NCBI GenBank assembly: GCA_017514785.1
Contig: JAFWIO010000038.1
Span: 1-62,301 of the forward strand
Length of the DNA: 62,301 nt
Origin: Eubacterium sp.
Lineage (GTDB): Bacteria > Bacillota > Clostridia > Lachnospirales > Lachnospiraceae
Direction: 5' to 3'
The notes under the pieces were generated by a model, which was not told the DNA's origin, ran no database searches, and saw nothing but the letters and a program-made list of their open reading frames with translations. Of the stretch, positions 45,027-53,623 are shown piece after piece (position 1 is the first letter of the stretch; every line of letters starts with the position of its first letter). A program made the translations under genes and the position numbers.

Positions 45027-46457
45027 ATGAAGAATTACGAGACAGTCATCGGTTTGGAAGTTCATGTTGAACTTGCTACCAAGACAAAGATTTTCTGCTC
45101 TTGCTCAACTGAGTTTGGCGGAGCACCAAATACACATACATGTCCGGTTTGTACTGGAATGCCAGGTTCTTTGCCGGTGTTAAATAAGCAGGTGGTTGAA
45201 TATGCTATGGCAGTTGGTATGGCGACAAACTGTGACATCACGCAGAATTGTAAATTCGATAGAAAGAATTATTTCTATCCAGACAATCCACAGAACTACC
45301 AGATTTCTCAACTTTATGAGCCAATCTGTAGAAATGGTTATGTGGAGATAAAGACTGAAGATGGAACTGAGAAGAAGGTTCGCATTCACGAGATTCATAT
45401 GGAAGAGGATGCTGGAAAGTTGATTCACGATGATTTTAATGATGCATCTTTAGTTGACTTAAACCGTTCAGGTGTGCCACTAATCGAGATTGTGTCTGAG
45501 CCGGATATGAGAAGTGCTGAAGAGGTTATTGCTTATCTTGAGAAGTTGAGACTTATCATTCAGTACTTGGGTGCATCAGATTGCAAACTTAATGAAGGTT
45601 CAATGAGAGCCGATGTTAACTTGTCAGTTCGCGAAGTGGGTGCTGAAGAGTTTGGTACTCGTACAGAGATGAAGAACCTTAATTCATTTAAGTCAATCGC
45701 TAGAGCAATCGAGAATGAGAAGAACCGTCAGATAGATCTATTAGAATCAGGTGAAGAAGTACTTCAGGAAACTAGAAGATGGGATGATACAAAAGAGTAT
45801 TCTTATCCAATGCGTTCAAAAGAGGATGCACAGGATTACAGATACTTCCCAGACCCAGACTTAACTCCAATCATCATTAGCGATGAGTGGATGGAAGAAG
45901 TGAAGAGCAAAGAGCCAGAGTTCAGAGATGAAAAGATGGCTAGATATATTTCAGAGTTTGATTTGCCAGAGTACGATGCGGACATCATTACATTGTACAA
46001 GCCTTTGGCGGACTTGTTTGAAGAAACAGTTGCACTTGGCAACAAACCTAAAGAAGTAAGTAACTGGATTATGGGCGAGACAATGAGACTTTGCAAAGAA
46101 GAATCAGTTGACCCAGATCAAGTAAGCGTAAGTGCTGAGAACCTATCAAAGTTAATCAAGATGATAGAGGACAGTACAATAAACCGCGGTGCTGCAAAGG
46201 AAGTCTTTGAAGCAATGTTCAAAGATAATGTAGATCCTGAAAAATATGTGGAAGAGCACAACATGAAACAGGACAACGACGAAGAAGGATTAAAAGAAAT
46301 CATCAAGAAGGTGATTGAAGAAAATCCAAAGGCAGCAGATGATGTTAGAAACGGTAAAGAAAAAGCCATAGGCGCTTTGGTCGGACAGACAATGAAAGCT
46401 ACACAGGGTAAAGCAAATCCTGGATTGGTAAATAAGTTGATAAAAGAATTATTATAA
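45027..46457 (+). CDS. gatB: Asp/Glu-tRNA amidotransferase subunit B
   Basis: GatB binds the mischarged tRNA, phosphorylates the side chain with ATP and transfers ammonia. At 476 residues it is full length. The N-terminal YETVIGLEVHVEL and CSCSTEFGGAPNTHTCPVC segment (zinc-binding CxC and CxxC), KNYFYPDNPQNYQISQ and the LNEGSMRADVNLSV motif are characteristic. The C-terminal YqeY-like helical tail, with KANPGLVNKLI, contacts the tRNA elbow. It starts nine bases after gatA; purB follows after 14 bases. Confidence 0.97.
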   Translation: MKNYETVIGLEVHVELATKTKIFCSCSTEFGGAPNTHTCPVCTGMPGSLPVLNKQVVEYAMAVGMATNCDITQNCKFDRKNYFYPDNPQNYQISQLYEPICRNGYVEIKTEDGTEKKVRIHEIHMEEDAGKLIHDDFNDASLVDLNRSGVPLIEIVSEPDMRSAEEVIAYLEKLRLIIQYLGASDCKLNEGSMRADVNLSVREVGAEEFGTRTEMKNLNSFKSIARAIENEKNRQIDLLESGEEVLQETRRWDDTKEYSYPMRSKEDAQDYRYFPDPDLTPIIISDEWMEEVKSKEPEFRDEKMARYISEFDLPEYDADIITLYKPLADLFEETVALGNKPKEVSNWIMGETMRLCKEESVDPDQVSVSAENLSKLIKMIEDSTINRGAAKEVFEAMFKDNVDPEKYVEEHNMKQDNDEEGLKEIIKKVIEENPKAADDVRNGKEKAIGALVGQTMKATQGKANPGLVNKLIKELL

Positions 46458-46471
46458 AAAGGGGATTTATT

Positions 46472-47902
46472 ATGAACGATAAATACACAACACCACTAGG
46501 AGAGAGATATGCCAGCAAGGAAATGCAGTATATTTTCTCACCAGATAAAAAGTTTAAAACATGGAGAAAACTATGGATTGCTTTAGCTGAGTCTGAGATG
46601 GAACTTGGACTTAATGTCACACAGGAGCAAGTTGATGAGCTTAAGGCTAACGCTGATGACATTAACTATGATGTGGCAAAGGCTAGAGAAAAAGAAGTGC
46701 GCCATGACGTAATGAGTCATGTTTATGCGTATGGACAGCAGTGTCCAAATGCTAAAGGTATTATTCACCTTGGTGCTACTTCATGTTACGTGGGTGATAA
46801 CACAGATATAATCATTATGACAGAGGGTCTTAAACTTGTTAGAAAGAAACTCTTAAACGTAATGAATGAGTTAGCGAAGTTTGCTGACAAATATAAAGAC
46901 CTTCCAACTCTAGGTTTTACTCACTTCCAGCCTGCTCAGCCAACAACTGTTGGTAAGAGAGCATCTCTATGGCTTATGGAATTGAAACTAGACTTAGATG
47001 ATATCGACTATATGATTGATCAGATGGTTCTTTTAGGCTCAAAGGGTACAACAGGTACTCAGGCTAGTTTCCTAGAACTATTTGAAGGTGACCATGAAAA
47101 GGTTAAAGAACTAGATAAGAAGATCGCTGAGAAGATGGGATTTAAAGAGTGCATCCCTGTTTCGGGTCAGACTTATTCTAGAAAGATTGATACAAGAGTG
47201 CTTAATGTGCTTTCAGGTATTGCTGCAAGTGCGCACAAGTTCTCAAATGACATTAGACTTCTTCAGCACTTGAAGGAGATTGAGGAGCCATTCGAGAAGA
47301 GTCAGATTGGTTCTTCGGCGATGGCGTATAAGAGAAATCCTATGCGTTCAGAGCGTATCGCATCACTTGCAAACTATGTAATGACAGTTAACATCAACCC
47401 AGCCATTACATCATCTACTCAGTGGTTCGAGCGCACACTGGATGATTCAGCTAATAAGAGAATCAGTGTGCCAGAGGCATTCCTAGCAACAGACGGAATC
47501 CTAGATCTTTATATGAATGTGGTAGATGGATTGGTAGTTTATGATAAAGTAATCACAAAGAGACTTATGAGCGAACTTCCATTTATGGCTACAGAAAACA
47601 TTATGATGGATGCCGTAAAAGCAGGTGGAGATAGACAGGAACTTCATGAGAAGATTCGTCAGCTTTCAATGGAGGCTGGTGCAAATGTTAAGCAGAAAGG
47701 CCTTGAAAACAACTTGCTTGAACTAATTGCAAACGACGAATCATTTGGTCTAAGTCTAGAGGATCTTCAGAAGACTATGGATCCTTCAAAGTATGTCGGA
47801 CGTGCTCCAGAGCAGGTAGAAGAGTTCCTTCGTGATGTGATTAATCCTATACTTGAGGCCAACAAAGATGAACTAGGACTTAGTGCAGAAATCAATGTAT
47901 AA
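46472..47902 (+). CDS. purB: Adenylosuccinate lyase
   Basis: PurB acts twice in purine synthesis, releasing fumarate from SAICAR and from adenylosuccinate. The 476-residue protein has the fumarase/aspartase fold: IIHLGATSCYVGDNTDI (about 97-113), GFTHFQPAQPTTVGKR (about 148-163) and the signature loop with catalytic Ser in GSSAMAYKRNP (280-290). An AAGGGG site precedes the ATG. It is the fourth gene of the gat operon; linking purB to gatCAB may couple aspartate-consuming pathways, although simple operon packing is as likely. Confidence 0.96.
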   Translation: MNDKYTTPLGERYASKEMQYIFSPDKKFKTWRKLWIALAESEMELGLNVTQEQVDELKANADDINYDVAKAREKEVRHDVMSHVYAYGQQCPNAKGIIHLGATSCYVGDNTDIIIMTEGLKLVRKKLLNVMNELAKFADKYKDLPTLGFTHFQPAQPTTVGKRASLWLMELKLDLDDIDYMIDQMVLLGSKGTTGTQASFLELFEGDHEKVKELDKKIAEKMGFKECIPVSGQTYSRKIDTRVLNVLSGIAASAHKFSNDIRLLQHLKEIEEPFEKSQIGSSAMAYKRNPMRSERIASLANYVMTVNINPAITSSTQWFERTLDDSANKRISVPEAFLATDGILDLYMNVVDGLVVYDKVITKRLMSELPFMATENIMMDAVKAGGDRQELHEKIRQLSMEAGANVKQKGLENNLLELIANDESFGLSLEDLQKTMDPSKYVGRAPEQVEEFLRDVINPILEANKDELGLSAEINV

Positions 47903-47963
47903 TTGTGAAAATTCTGTTACCACTTTGTGATACCAAAGGCAATAAAATGCTTTAATAAAAGAA

Positions 47964-48013
47964 TATAATATGATAAAATCGGTTATGTGTGAAATCGGCG
48001 CATGACCGATTTT
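47964..48013 (+). promoter_or_regulatory. Promoter -10 and 5'-end hairpin before the foldase gene
   Basis: TATAAT is at 47964-47969. A 15-bp stem (47975-47989 with 47999-48013, two G-U pairs) with a 9-base loop begins at the predicted transcript start and ends in TTTTAATTT. It could terminate purB, or protect or attenuate the foldase mRNA. Confidence 0.6.
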
Positions 48014-48037
48014 AATTTGAAGACAGAGGTGAAAATT

Positions 48038-49183
48038 ATGTTTAAAAAATTACTAGCAATTATGCTTACAGTAACAGTTGCACTTAGCGTGGCAGGATGT
48101 GGTTCTTCAGGCGGAGAGATCAAACCAGCTAAGTACAAAGGTGTGGTAGTATACCATGACGATGTTAAAGTAACTGATAAAGATGTGGACAATGCCCTTG
48201 ACCAGGCTATGAGCCAGAGTGCTGAGGAGAAGCAGGTTAAAAAAGGCAAAGTAGGAGCCACAGACAAAGTTAACGTAGACTACGAAGGAAAGATTGACTA
48301 CAAAGGAAAGAAAGAAGCCTTTGAAGGTGGTACTGCTAAGGGTCAGGATATCGATCTAGGACAGGATGCAGGAAACTATATTGAAGGATTCACAAGTTCT
48401 ATCGCAGGACACAAAGTAGGCGACAAGTTTACAGCAAAGATGAAGTTCCCTAAGACTTATACTAATAAAGCAAAGGTTAAGGGTAAAGAAGTTTCACTTG
48501 CTGGAAAACCAGTTTGGTTTACTTTCAAAATCAATAGTTTAACTAAGAAGAATGTGCCAAAGCTTACAGATAAGTTCGTAAAAGATAATGCTAAGAAGTT
48601 ATTTGGCGCAGACGAAGAAATCAAGACTGTTAAGGCTCTTAAGAAGTACGTTAAGAAGCAGATGAGAATTTACAATATCTATAACAAGGTATGGAACAAC
48701 ATTCTTGAGAAGTCAAAAGTTGTTAAGTATGACGAAGATGAGCTTAAAGAGGAAATCAAGAGATATACTGACTATCAGCTAAGCCAGTATAAGCAGCAGT
48801 TAGGTACTGATGTTTCACTTGATAACTATTTGAAAGCATGTCAGATGACAAAGAAACAGTGGAACAAGCAGGCAAGAGAAGCTTGTAAGCAGTCATTGAA
48901 ACAGTCTATGCTAGTGCGTGAGATTGCTAAGAGAGAAGACATCAACATTCCTGAGAAGGAATATAAGAAGAAAGTTAAAGAAATTGCACAGCAGCAGAAT
49001 ATGAGCGTAAAAGATCTTGAGAAACAGTATGGTAGACAGATGATCGAAACTACACTTCTTCAGGACAAAGTTAACGAGTTTATCGCTGACAACGTAAAAG
49101 AGAAGAAAGGTTCAGAGCCTACCACTACACCAGCTCCAATGACAACAAAGAAGGCTAAGACTACAAAAAAAGCTAAGAAATAA
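48038..49183 (+). CDS. Surface lipoprotein foldase: FKBP-type PPIase with trigger-factor-like C-terminus
   Basis: From ATG 48038 (GAGGTG upstream) the protein has 381 residues. A lipobox LSVAGC gives Cys21, so it is anchored outside the membrane. Residues about 60-170 form an FKBP-type peptidyl-prolyl isomerase domain (DKVNVDYEGKIDYKGKKEAF, IEGFTSSIAGHKVGDKFTA). Residues about 180-360 resemble the helical arms of trigger factor. The tail is Thr/Pro/Lys-rich. It probably assists folding of exported proteins, in parallel to PrsA. The cytoplasmic trigger factor is distinct because it lacks a lipobox. It is a single-gene unit. Confidence 0.88.
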   Translation: MFKKLLAIMLTVTVALSVAGCGSSGGEIKPAKYKGVVVYHDDVKVTDKDVDNALDQAMSQSAEEKQVKKGKVGATDKVNVDYEGKIDYKGKKEAFEGGTAKGQDIDLGQDAGNYIEGFTSSIAGHKVGDKFTAKMKFPKTYTNKAKVKGKEVSLAGKPVWFTFKINSLTKKNVPKLTDKFVKDNAKKLFGADEEIKTVKALKKYVKKQMRIYNIYNKVWNNILEKSKVVKYDEDELKEEIKRYTDYQLSQYKQQLGTDVSLDNYLKACQMTKKQWNKQAREACKQSLKQSMLVREIAKREDINIPEKEYKKKVKEIAQQQNMSVKDLEKQYGRQMIETTLLQDKVNEFIADNVKEKKGSEPTTTPAPMTTKKAKTTKKAKK

Positions 49184-49184
49184 A

Positions 49185-49285
49185 AACGGCAAAAAAAGCA
49201 ATTAGTTTAATTGCCGTTCGAGAGAAAAAAATGAACTCGAAATTACGATTTTTAGTAATTTCGAGTTTATTTTTTTAGGCTCGAA
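49185..49285 (+). terminator. Compound hairpin terminator after the foldase gene
   Basis: A first hairpin (AACGGCAA 49185-49192 with TTGCCGTT 49211-49218, with a competing inner GCAATT/AATTGC) is followed by a strong one. That one is 49234-49246 with 49255-49267, 13 bp perfect, with the T-run 49268-49276. An outer TTCGAG (49217-49222) / CTCGAA (49280-49285) pair encloses it. Confidence 0.82.
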
Positions 49286-49312
49286 TGCCATTTTTGTAGG
49301 GGGCTTTTTTGC

Positions 49313-49341
49313 TTTACTTATTGGGTTTTTTGTAGTATATT
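49313..49341 (+). promoter_or_regulatory. Promoter of the pantothenate operon
   Basis: TTTACT (49313-49318), a 17-base spacer, then TATATT (49336-49341). It gives a leader of about 112 bases. Confidence 0.6.
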
Positions 49342-49345
49342 AGCC

Positions 49346-49435
49346 TTCGCGGATGGTATTCGAAAGAAACCATACCCTGAAAAGCGAATAGAGATGACGG
49401 ATTGGCCCAGAGCTTATATCGGAAGAATAAGACTC
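49346..49435 (+). ncRNA. Tandem-hairpin leader of the pan operon, candidate pan-type RNA motif
   Basis: Hairpin 1 (49346-49388) has TTCGC/GCGAA at its base, then GG-A-TGGT with ACCA-TA-CC, and apex ATTCGAAAGA. Hairpin 2 (49410-49435) has GAG-C-TTAT with ATAA-GA-CTC and apex ATCGGAAGA. Both have a short lower pair, an internal bulge and near-identical apices. A conserved pan RNA motif of hairpins with bulged bases is known upstream of panB/panC/panD genes; the match to it is inferred from position and form, not from an alignment. Confidence 0.5.
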
Positions 49436-49459
49436 ATTGTCCCGGAAGGAGGGATGCCC

Positions 49460-50290
49460 ATGAAGTTTGGATTTATTGGCGCGGGAAAAGTTGGCTTTTC
49501 CCTTGGAAAATATTTCGCTGACCATGATTTAGACGTCGTGGGTTACTACAGCGAAGCAAAACAAGATTCACTAGAAGCAGCAGAATTTACTAATAGTAAA
49601 AGTTACGATTCATTAGATGAGTTAGTAGCGGATAGTGATGTTTTATTCTTAACAGTGCCAGACGATTCTTTGGCGGACGTCTGGAATCAGGTAAGCTTAA
49701 GTCATTTTACCGATAAGATTATATGTCACACTAGTGGCGTACATTCATCGGAAATCTTTTCAGGGTTAGATAATCATAAATCTTATGGTTATTCCATCCA
49801 CCCACTCTGTGCGATTAACGACAAATACAAATCGTACAAAGAGTTATCCAACATTTATTTTACAATCGAGGGCGACAAAGAAAAATTAGACGAGGTGTCT
49901 AATCTATTTGTGTGTCTTGGAAACAAAGTAAACCTCATTAAGACAGAGGACAAGGCTAGATATCATTTGGCGGCGGCGGTTGCTAGCAACTTGGTGGTAG
50001 GTCTTGTTGATATGGCAGAAAGAGTTATTCCTCACGAGGCTTTGGTTCCGATTATGAAAGCCAATATGGATCACATTATTGAAGACGGAACAGTGAAAGC
50101 GCTTACGGGTCCGATTGAGAGAGGAGATACAAGCACTATAAAGAAGCACTTGATGGCGCTTAAGGCTAACGAGATAGAGGTTTATCAGTCGGTATCAAAA
50201 CAAGTTTTAGAAGTTGCGAAGAAAAAGCATCCGGACAGAGATTATACAGAGATAGAAGAACTATTAGAGATTCAACCTATAGATTATTAA
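49460..50290 (+). CDS. panG: Rossmann/DUF2520 reductase, likely ketopantoate reductase (PanG-like)
   Basis: From ATG 49460 (AGGAGGG 49447-49453) the protein has 276 residues. The N-terminal NAD(P)-binding fold shows [19 protein letters not shown] and FLTVPDD. The C-terminal helical part (DUF2520) has [15 protein letters not shown] and TGPIERGD. Such proteins (PanG) replace PanE as ketopantoate reductase in some bacteria. The gene lies 10 bases before panB in an operon that otherwise lacks a ketopantoate reductase, which supports that role. Reduction of another beta-keto acid is the alternative. The upstream ATG at 49454 abuts the ribosome binding site and is less likely. Confidence 0.82.
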   Translation: MKFGFIGAGKVGFSLGKYFADHDLDVVGYYSEAKQDSLEAAEFTNSKSYDSLDELVADSDVLFLTVPDDSLADVWNQVSLSHFTDKIICHTSGVHSSEIFSGLDNHKSYGYSIHPLCAINDKYKSYKELSNIYFTIEGDKEKLDEVSNLFVCLGNKVNLIKTEDKARYHLAAAVASNLVVGLVDMAERVIPHEALVPIMKANMDHIIEDGTVKALTGPIERGDTSTIKKHLMALKANEIEVYQSVSKQVLEVAKKKHPDRDYTEIEELLEIQPIDY

Positions 50291-50300
50291 GGAGACAAAA

Positions 50301-51128
50301 ATGAAAAACACAGTTACAACATTACAGGAACAAAAGAACAACGGCGAAAAGATTTCGATGATCACTTGCTATGATTATTCAACGGCAAAGATAATGGAAG
50401 AAGCGGGCGTAAATACAATACTAGTTGGTGACTCGCTTGGAAACGTTATGCTTGGTTACGAGGATACTTTGCAGGTGACGATGGAAGATATGATTCACCA
50501 CTGTGCGGCGGTATCTCGTGCAGTCAAAGATACTTTTGTAGTTTGTGATATGCCATTTATGTCATATCAGGCTGACGTGAGCGATGCAGTGAGAAATGCT
50601 GGTAGACTAGTTCAAGAAGGCCGTGCGAATATGGTTAAGCTAGAGGGCGGTGTGGAAGTTTGTCCACAGATAGAGGCTATCGTAAAAGCGTCTATCCCAG
50701 TTTGTGCGCACATTGGTCTTACACCACAGTCCATCAATGCCTTTGGCGGTTACAAGGTTCAAGGCAGAACTGAGGCCGCTGCAAAGAAGTTGATAGAAGA
50801 CGCATTTGCCGTGGAAAAAGCAGGCGCGTCTATGGTAGTATTAGAGGGCGTGCCAGCCAAACTTGCTAAGATGGTTACTGAAAAACTATCTATTCCAACT
50901 ATCGGAATAGGTGCCGGCAAAGACACAGACGGTCAGGTTTTAGTAATGCAAGATATGCTTGGAATGTTTAAGGACTTTGTTCCAAAGTTTGTTAAGCAGT
51001 TTGCCAATATGGGAGATGTGATGAAAGAGGCATTTGAAAGCTATATAAAAGAAGTGAATGATGGAACATTCCCAGGAGAAGAGCACACATACGATATTGA
51101 TGAAGAAATAATCGAGAAGTTATACTAG
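50301..51128 (+). CDS. panB: 3-Methyl-2-oxobutanoate hydroxymethyltransferase
   Basis: PanB adds a hydroxymethyl group from methylene-tetrahydrofolate to ketoisovalerate, giving ketopantoate. The 275-residue protein shows [16 protein letters not shown] (about 22-37), [15 protein letters not shown] (metal-binding Asp, about 44-58), GHIGLTPQS-like [20 protein letters not shown] (about 137-156) and [17 protein letters not shown] with its catalytic Glu upstream (LEGVP). A GGAGA site precedes the ATG. It is second in panG-panB-panC-panD-coaBC. Confidence 0.96.
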   Translation: MKNTVTTLQEQKNNGEKISMITCYDYSTAKIMEEAGVNTILVGDSLGNVMLGYEDTLQVTMEDMIHHCAAVSRAVKDTFVVCDMPFMSYQADVSDAVRNAGRLVQEGRANMVKLEGGVEVCPQIEAIVKASIPVCAHIGLTPQSINAFGGYKVQGRTEAAAKKLIEDAFAVEKAGASMVVLEGVPAKLAKMVTEKLSIPTIGIGAGKDTDGQVLVMQDMLGMFKDFVPKFVKQFANMGDVMKEAFESYIKEVNDGTFPGEEHTYDIDEEIIEKLY

Positions 51129-51151
51129 GTTTACATAAATAGGAGAGAAAA

Positions 51152-51994
51152 ATGAAGTTAGTAAAGACAATCAATGAAGTAAGAGAACAGGTAAAGGCAT
51201 GGAAAAGTGAAGGATTAACTGTTGGACTAGTTCCAACTATGGGATATCTTCATGAAGGACACGGAAGTTTGATAAAGAAGTCCGTGGAGGAAAATGACAG
51301 AACAGTAGTTAGTGATTTTGTAAATCCAATGCAGTTTGGACCAAGCGAAGATCTAGAAAGTTATCCAAGAGATATCGAAAAGGATTCAGCATATTGTGAA
51401 AGCCTGGGTGCAGATTTGATTTTCAACCCAGAACCAGAGGAAATGTACAATCCTGGATTTAGCACATATGTGGATATGGATGTTTTGACGGAAGAACTCT
51501 GTGGACTATCTAGACCAGTTCACTTTAGAGGAGTTTGTACAGTAGTTAACAAGTTGTTTAATATTGTGGCTCCAGACAAAGCATACTTTGGACAGAAGGA
51601 TGCGCAGCAGCTTGCTATCATCAAACATATGGTGGAAGACTTGAACATGGATTTAGAAATAGTTGGTTGCCCAATTATCAGAGAAGAAGATGGACTTGCA
51701 AAGAGTTCTAGAAACACTTATCTTTCTCCAGAAGAGAGACAGGCAGCGCTTATCCTATACAAGACTATAGAGTTGGGTAAGCAGATTGTGGCTAACGGTG
51801 AGAGCGATGCCAACGTACTAGTAGAAGCAATGAAAGCAAATATCGAGACAGAGCCTTTGGCAAAGATTGATTATGTGAAGGCAGTAAACGGACTTACAAT
51901 GCAGCAGCAGGATAAGATTAAAGCACCAATGCTAGTAGCAATGGCAGTATATATTGGCAAGACAAGATTGATTGACAACTTTATTATTGAATAA
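51152..51994 (+). CDS. panC: Pantoate-beta-alanine ligase
   Basis: PanC joins pantoate and beta-alanine with ATP to make pantothenate. The 280-residue protein has the class I nucleotidyltransferase HxGH in PTMGYLHEGHGSLI (about 29-42), NPMQFGPSEDL, the YFGQKDAQQLAII segment (about 148-160) and the KMSKS-like KSSRNTYLS (about 187-195). It is co-transcribed, 23 bases after panB and 20 before panD. Confidence 0.96.
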   Translation: MKLVKTINEVREQVKAWKSEGLTVGLVPTMGYLHEGHGSLIKKSVEENDRTVVSDFVNPMQFGPSEDLESYPRDIEKDSAYCESLGADLIFNPEPEEMYNPGFSTYVDMDVLTEELCGLSRPVHFRGVCTVVNKLFNIVAPDKAYFGQKDAQQLAIIKHMVEDLNMDLEIVGCPIIREEDGLAKSSRNTYLSPEERQAALILYKTIELGKQIVANGESDANVLVEAMKANIETEPLAKIDYVKAVNGLTMQQQDKIKAPMLVAMAVYIGKTRLIDNFIIE

Positions 51995-52014
51995 ATTTTT
52001 AAGAGGTTTGAAAA

Positions 52015-52416
52015 ATGGTTTTAGAAATGTTGAAAAGTAAGATTCATAGAGCGACAGTGACACAGGCCGATGTGGACTACGTTGGAAGTATTACGATAGA
52101 TGAGGAGTTGATGATTAACTCTGGCATTTTGGAATACGAAAAAGTTCAAGTGGCTGATGTTAACAATGGTAATCGTTTCGATACTTACGTGATTGCTGGC
52201 GACAAAGGTTCTGGCGTTATATGCGTGAACGGAGCAGCAGCTCACAAAGTTGATATTGGAGACAAGGTTATCATTATGAGCTACGCACAGATGAGCGAGG
52301 AGGAGGCAAAGAATACTCCTCCAAAGGTGGTCTTTGTCGATGACGAAAATAAGATCACTCGTGTTACAAACTATGAAAAACACGGAGCATTGTTTGACGT
52401 GGAGAGGTTAGGATAA
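52015..52416 (+). CDS. panD: Aspartate 1-decarboxylase precursor
   Basis: PanD makes beta-alanine from aspartate with a pyruvoyl cofactor formed by self-cleavage. The cleavage site Gly24-Ser25 is present in [12 protein letters not shown] at the canonical position. [15 protein letters not shown] and [19 protein letters not shown] are also typical. The 133-residue length is normal. Its stop codon overlaps the coaBC start (TAATG), so translation is coupled. No PanZ-type maturation factor is expected in Firmicutes. Confidence 0.96.
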   Translation: MVLEMLKSKIHRATVTQADVDYVGSITIDEELMINSGILEYEKVQVADVNNGNRFDTYVIAGDKGSGVICVNGAAAHKVDIGDKVIIMSYAQMSEEEAKNTPPKVVFVDDENKITRVTNYEKHGALFDVERLG

Positions 52417-53603
52417 TGTTAAAAGGAAAAACTGTAGTCTTAGGAGTTACGGGAAGTATAGCGGCTTACAAAACTGCAAATCTTGCAAGCGCTTTGAAGA
52501 AGTTGGGAGCGGACGTTCATGTTATTATGACAAAGAATGCGACTAACTTTATTAACCCTATCACTTTTGAGACTTTGACTGGAAATAAATGTTTGATAGA
52601 GACATTCGATAGAGATTTCGAATTTAATGTGGAGCATGTGTCTTTGGCAGATAAGGCAGATGTGTTTATGGTTGCGCCATGCAGTGCGAACGTGATTGGA
52701 AAGATTGCCGGTGGCATTGCGGATGATATGCTAACCACTACCATTATGGCGTGCAAGGCAAAGAAGATTATCTCGCCTGCCATGAATACAAACATGTTTG
52801 AAAATCCTATCGTGCAGGAAAACATCGAGAAACTAAAGAAATACGATTACGAAATAATAGAGCCAGCTACTGGTTACTTGGCTTGCGGCGACACTGGTAA
52901 GGGTAAGATGCCTGAGCCAGAAGTGCTTTTGGAGTACATCCTAAAAGAAGTAGCTTGCGACAAAGACCTAGAGGGCAAGAAAGTTCTAATCACTGCGGGT
53001 CCTACAAAGGAAGCGATAGATCCAGTTAGATTTATTTCAAACCATTCAACTGGAACTATGGGATATGCTTTGGCAAAGAATGCTGTAAGACGCGGGGCAG
53101 AAGTTACACTTGTAACAGGTCCTACAAGCATCGATAAGCCAATGTTTGTAGACGTGGTAGAAGTAGAGAGCGCAGATGAAATGTATGATGCAGTGGACAA
53201 GGTCTTTGACGAGCAAGACATTGTTATAATGAGCGCTGCAGTGGCAGATTACAAGCCAAAGAACCAGGCAAAAGAAAAAATTAAAAAATCTGAAAAAGAT
53301 GTTATAATAGAGCTCGAGGAAAATAAGGATATTCTCCTATCTATGTCAAAGCGTAAAGAAAATCAGTTCTTAGTTGGCTTTGCTATGGAGACAGAGAATA
53401 TGGTTGAAAATTCTAGACATAAGTTGGAACAAAAAAATCTAGATTTGATATGCGCAAATAACTTGAAAGTGGAAGGCGCAGGTTTTGGCGAAGGCACAAA
53501 TGTTGTTACTCTTATCACTAAGGATAGCGAGGAACAGCTAGAAAAAGCGTCAAAAGACACGGTTGCATCACAAATTTTAGATAAAGTTTTAAGCGGTAAG
53601 TAG
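52416..53603 (+). CDS. coaBC: Bifunctional phosphopantothenoylcysteine decarboxylase / synthetase
   Basis: CoaBC converts 4'-phosphopantothenate and cysteine to 4'-phosphopantetheine in two steps. The N-terminal flavin-binding CoaC domain has catalytic His74 (NVEHVSLADKAD), PAMNTNMF (121-128) and Cys157 (LACGDTGKG). The CoaB domain (from about 185) has ITAGPTKEAIDPVRFISNHS and the MSAAVADYKPK loop. At 395 residues it is complete. It overlaps panD by one base, completing a pantothenate-to-CoA unit. GH25 follows after 20 bases. Confidence 0.95.
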   Translation: MLKGKTVVLGVTGSIAAYKTANLASALKKLGADVHVIMTKNATNFINPITFETLTGNKCLIETFDRDFEFNVEHVSLADKADVFMVAPCSANVIGKIAGGIADDMLTTTIMACKAKKIISPAMNTNMFENPIVQENIEKLKKYDYEIIEPATGYLACGDTGKGKMPEPEVLLEYILKEVACDKDLEGKKVLITAGPTKEAIDPVRFISNHSTGTMGYALAKNAVRRGAEVTLVTGPTSIDKPMFVDVVEVESADEMYDAVDKVFDEQDIVIMSAAVADYKPKNQAKEKIKKSEKDVIIELEENKDILLSMSKRKENQFLVGFAMETENMVENSRHKLEQKNLDLICANNLKVEGAGFGEGTNVVTLITKDSEEQLEKASKDTVASQILDKVLSGK

Positions 53604-53623
53604 CAAATTTCAGAGGGGTATTT

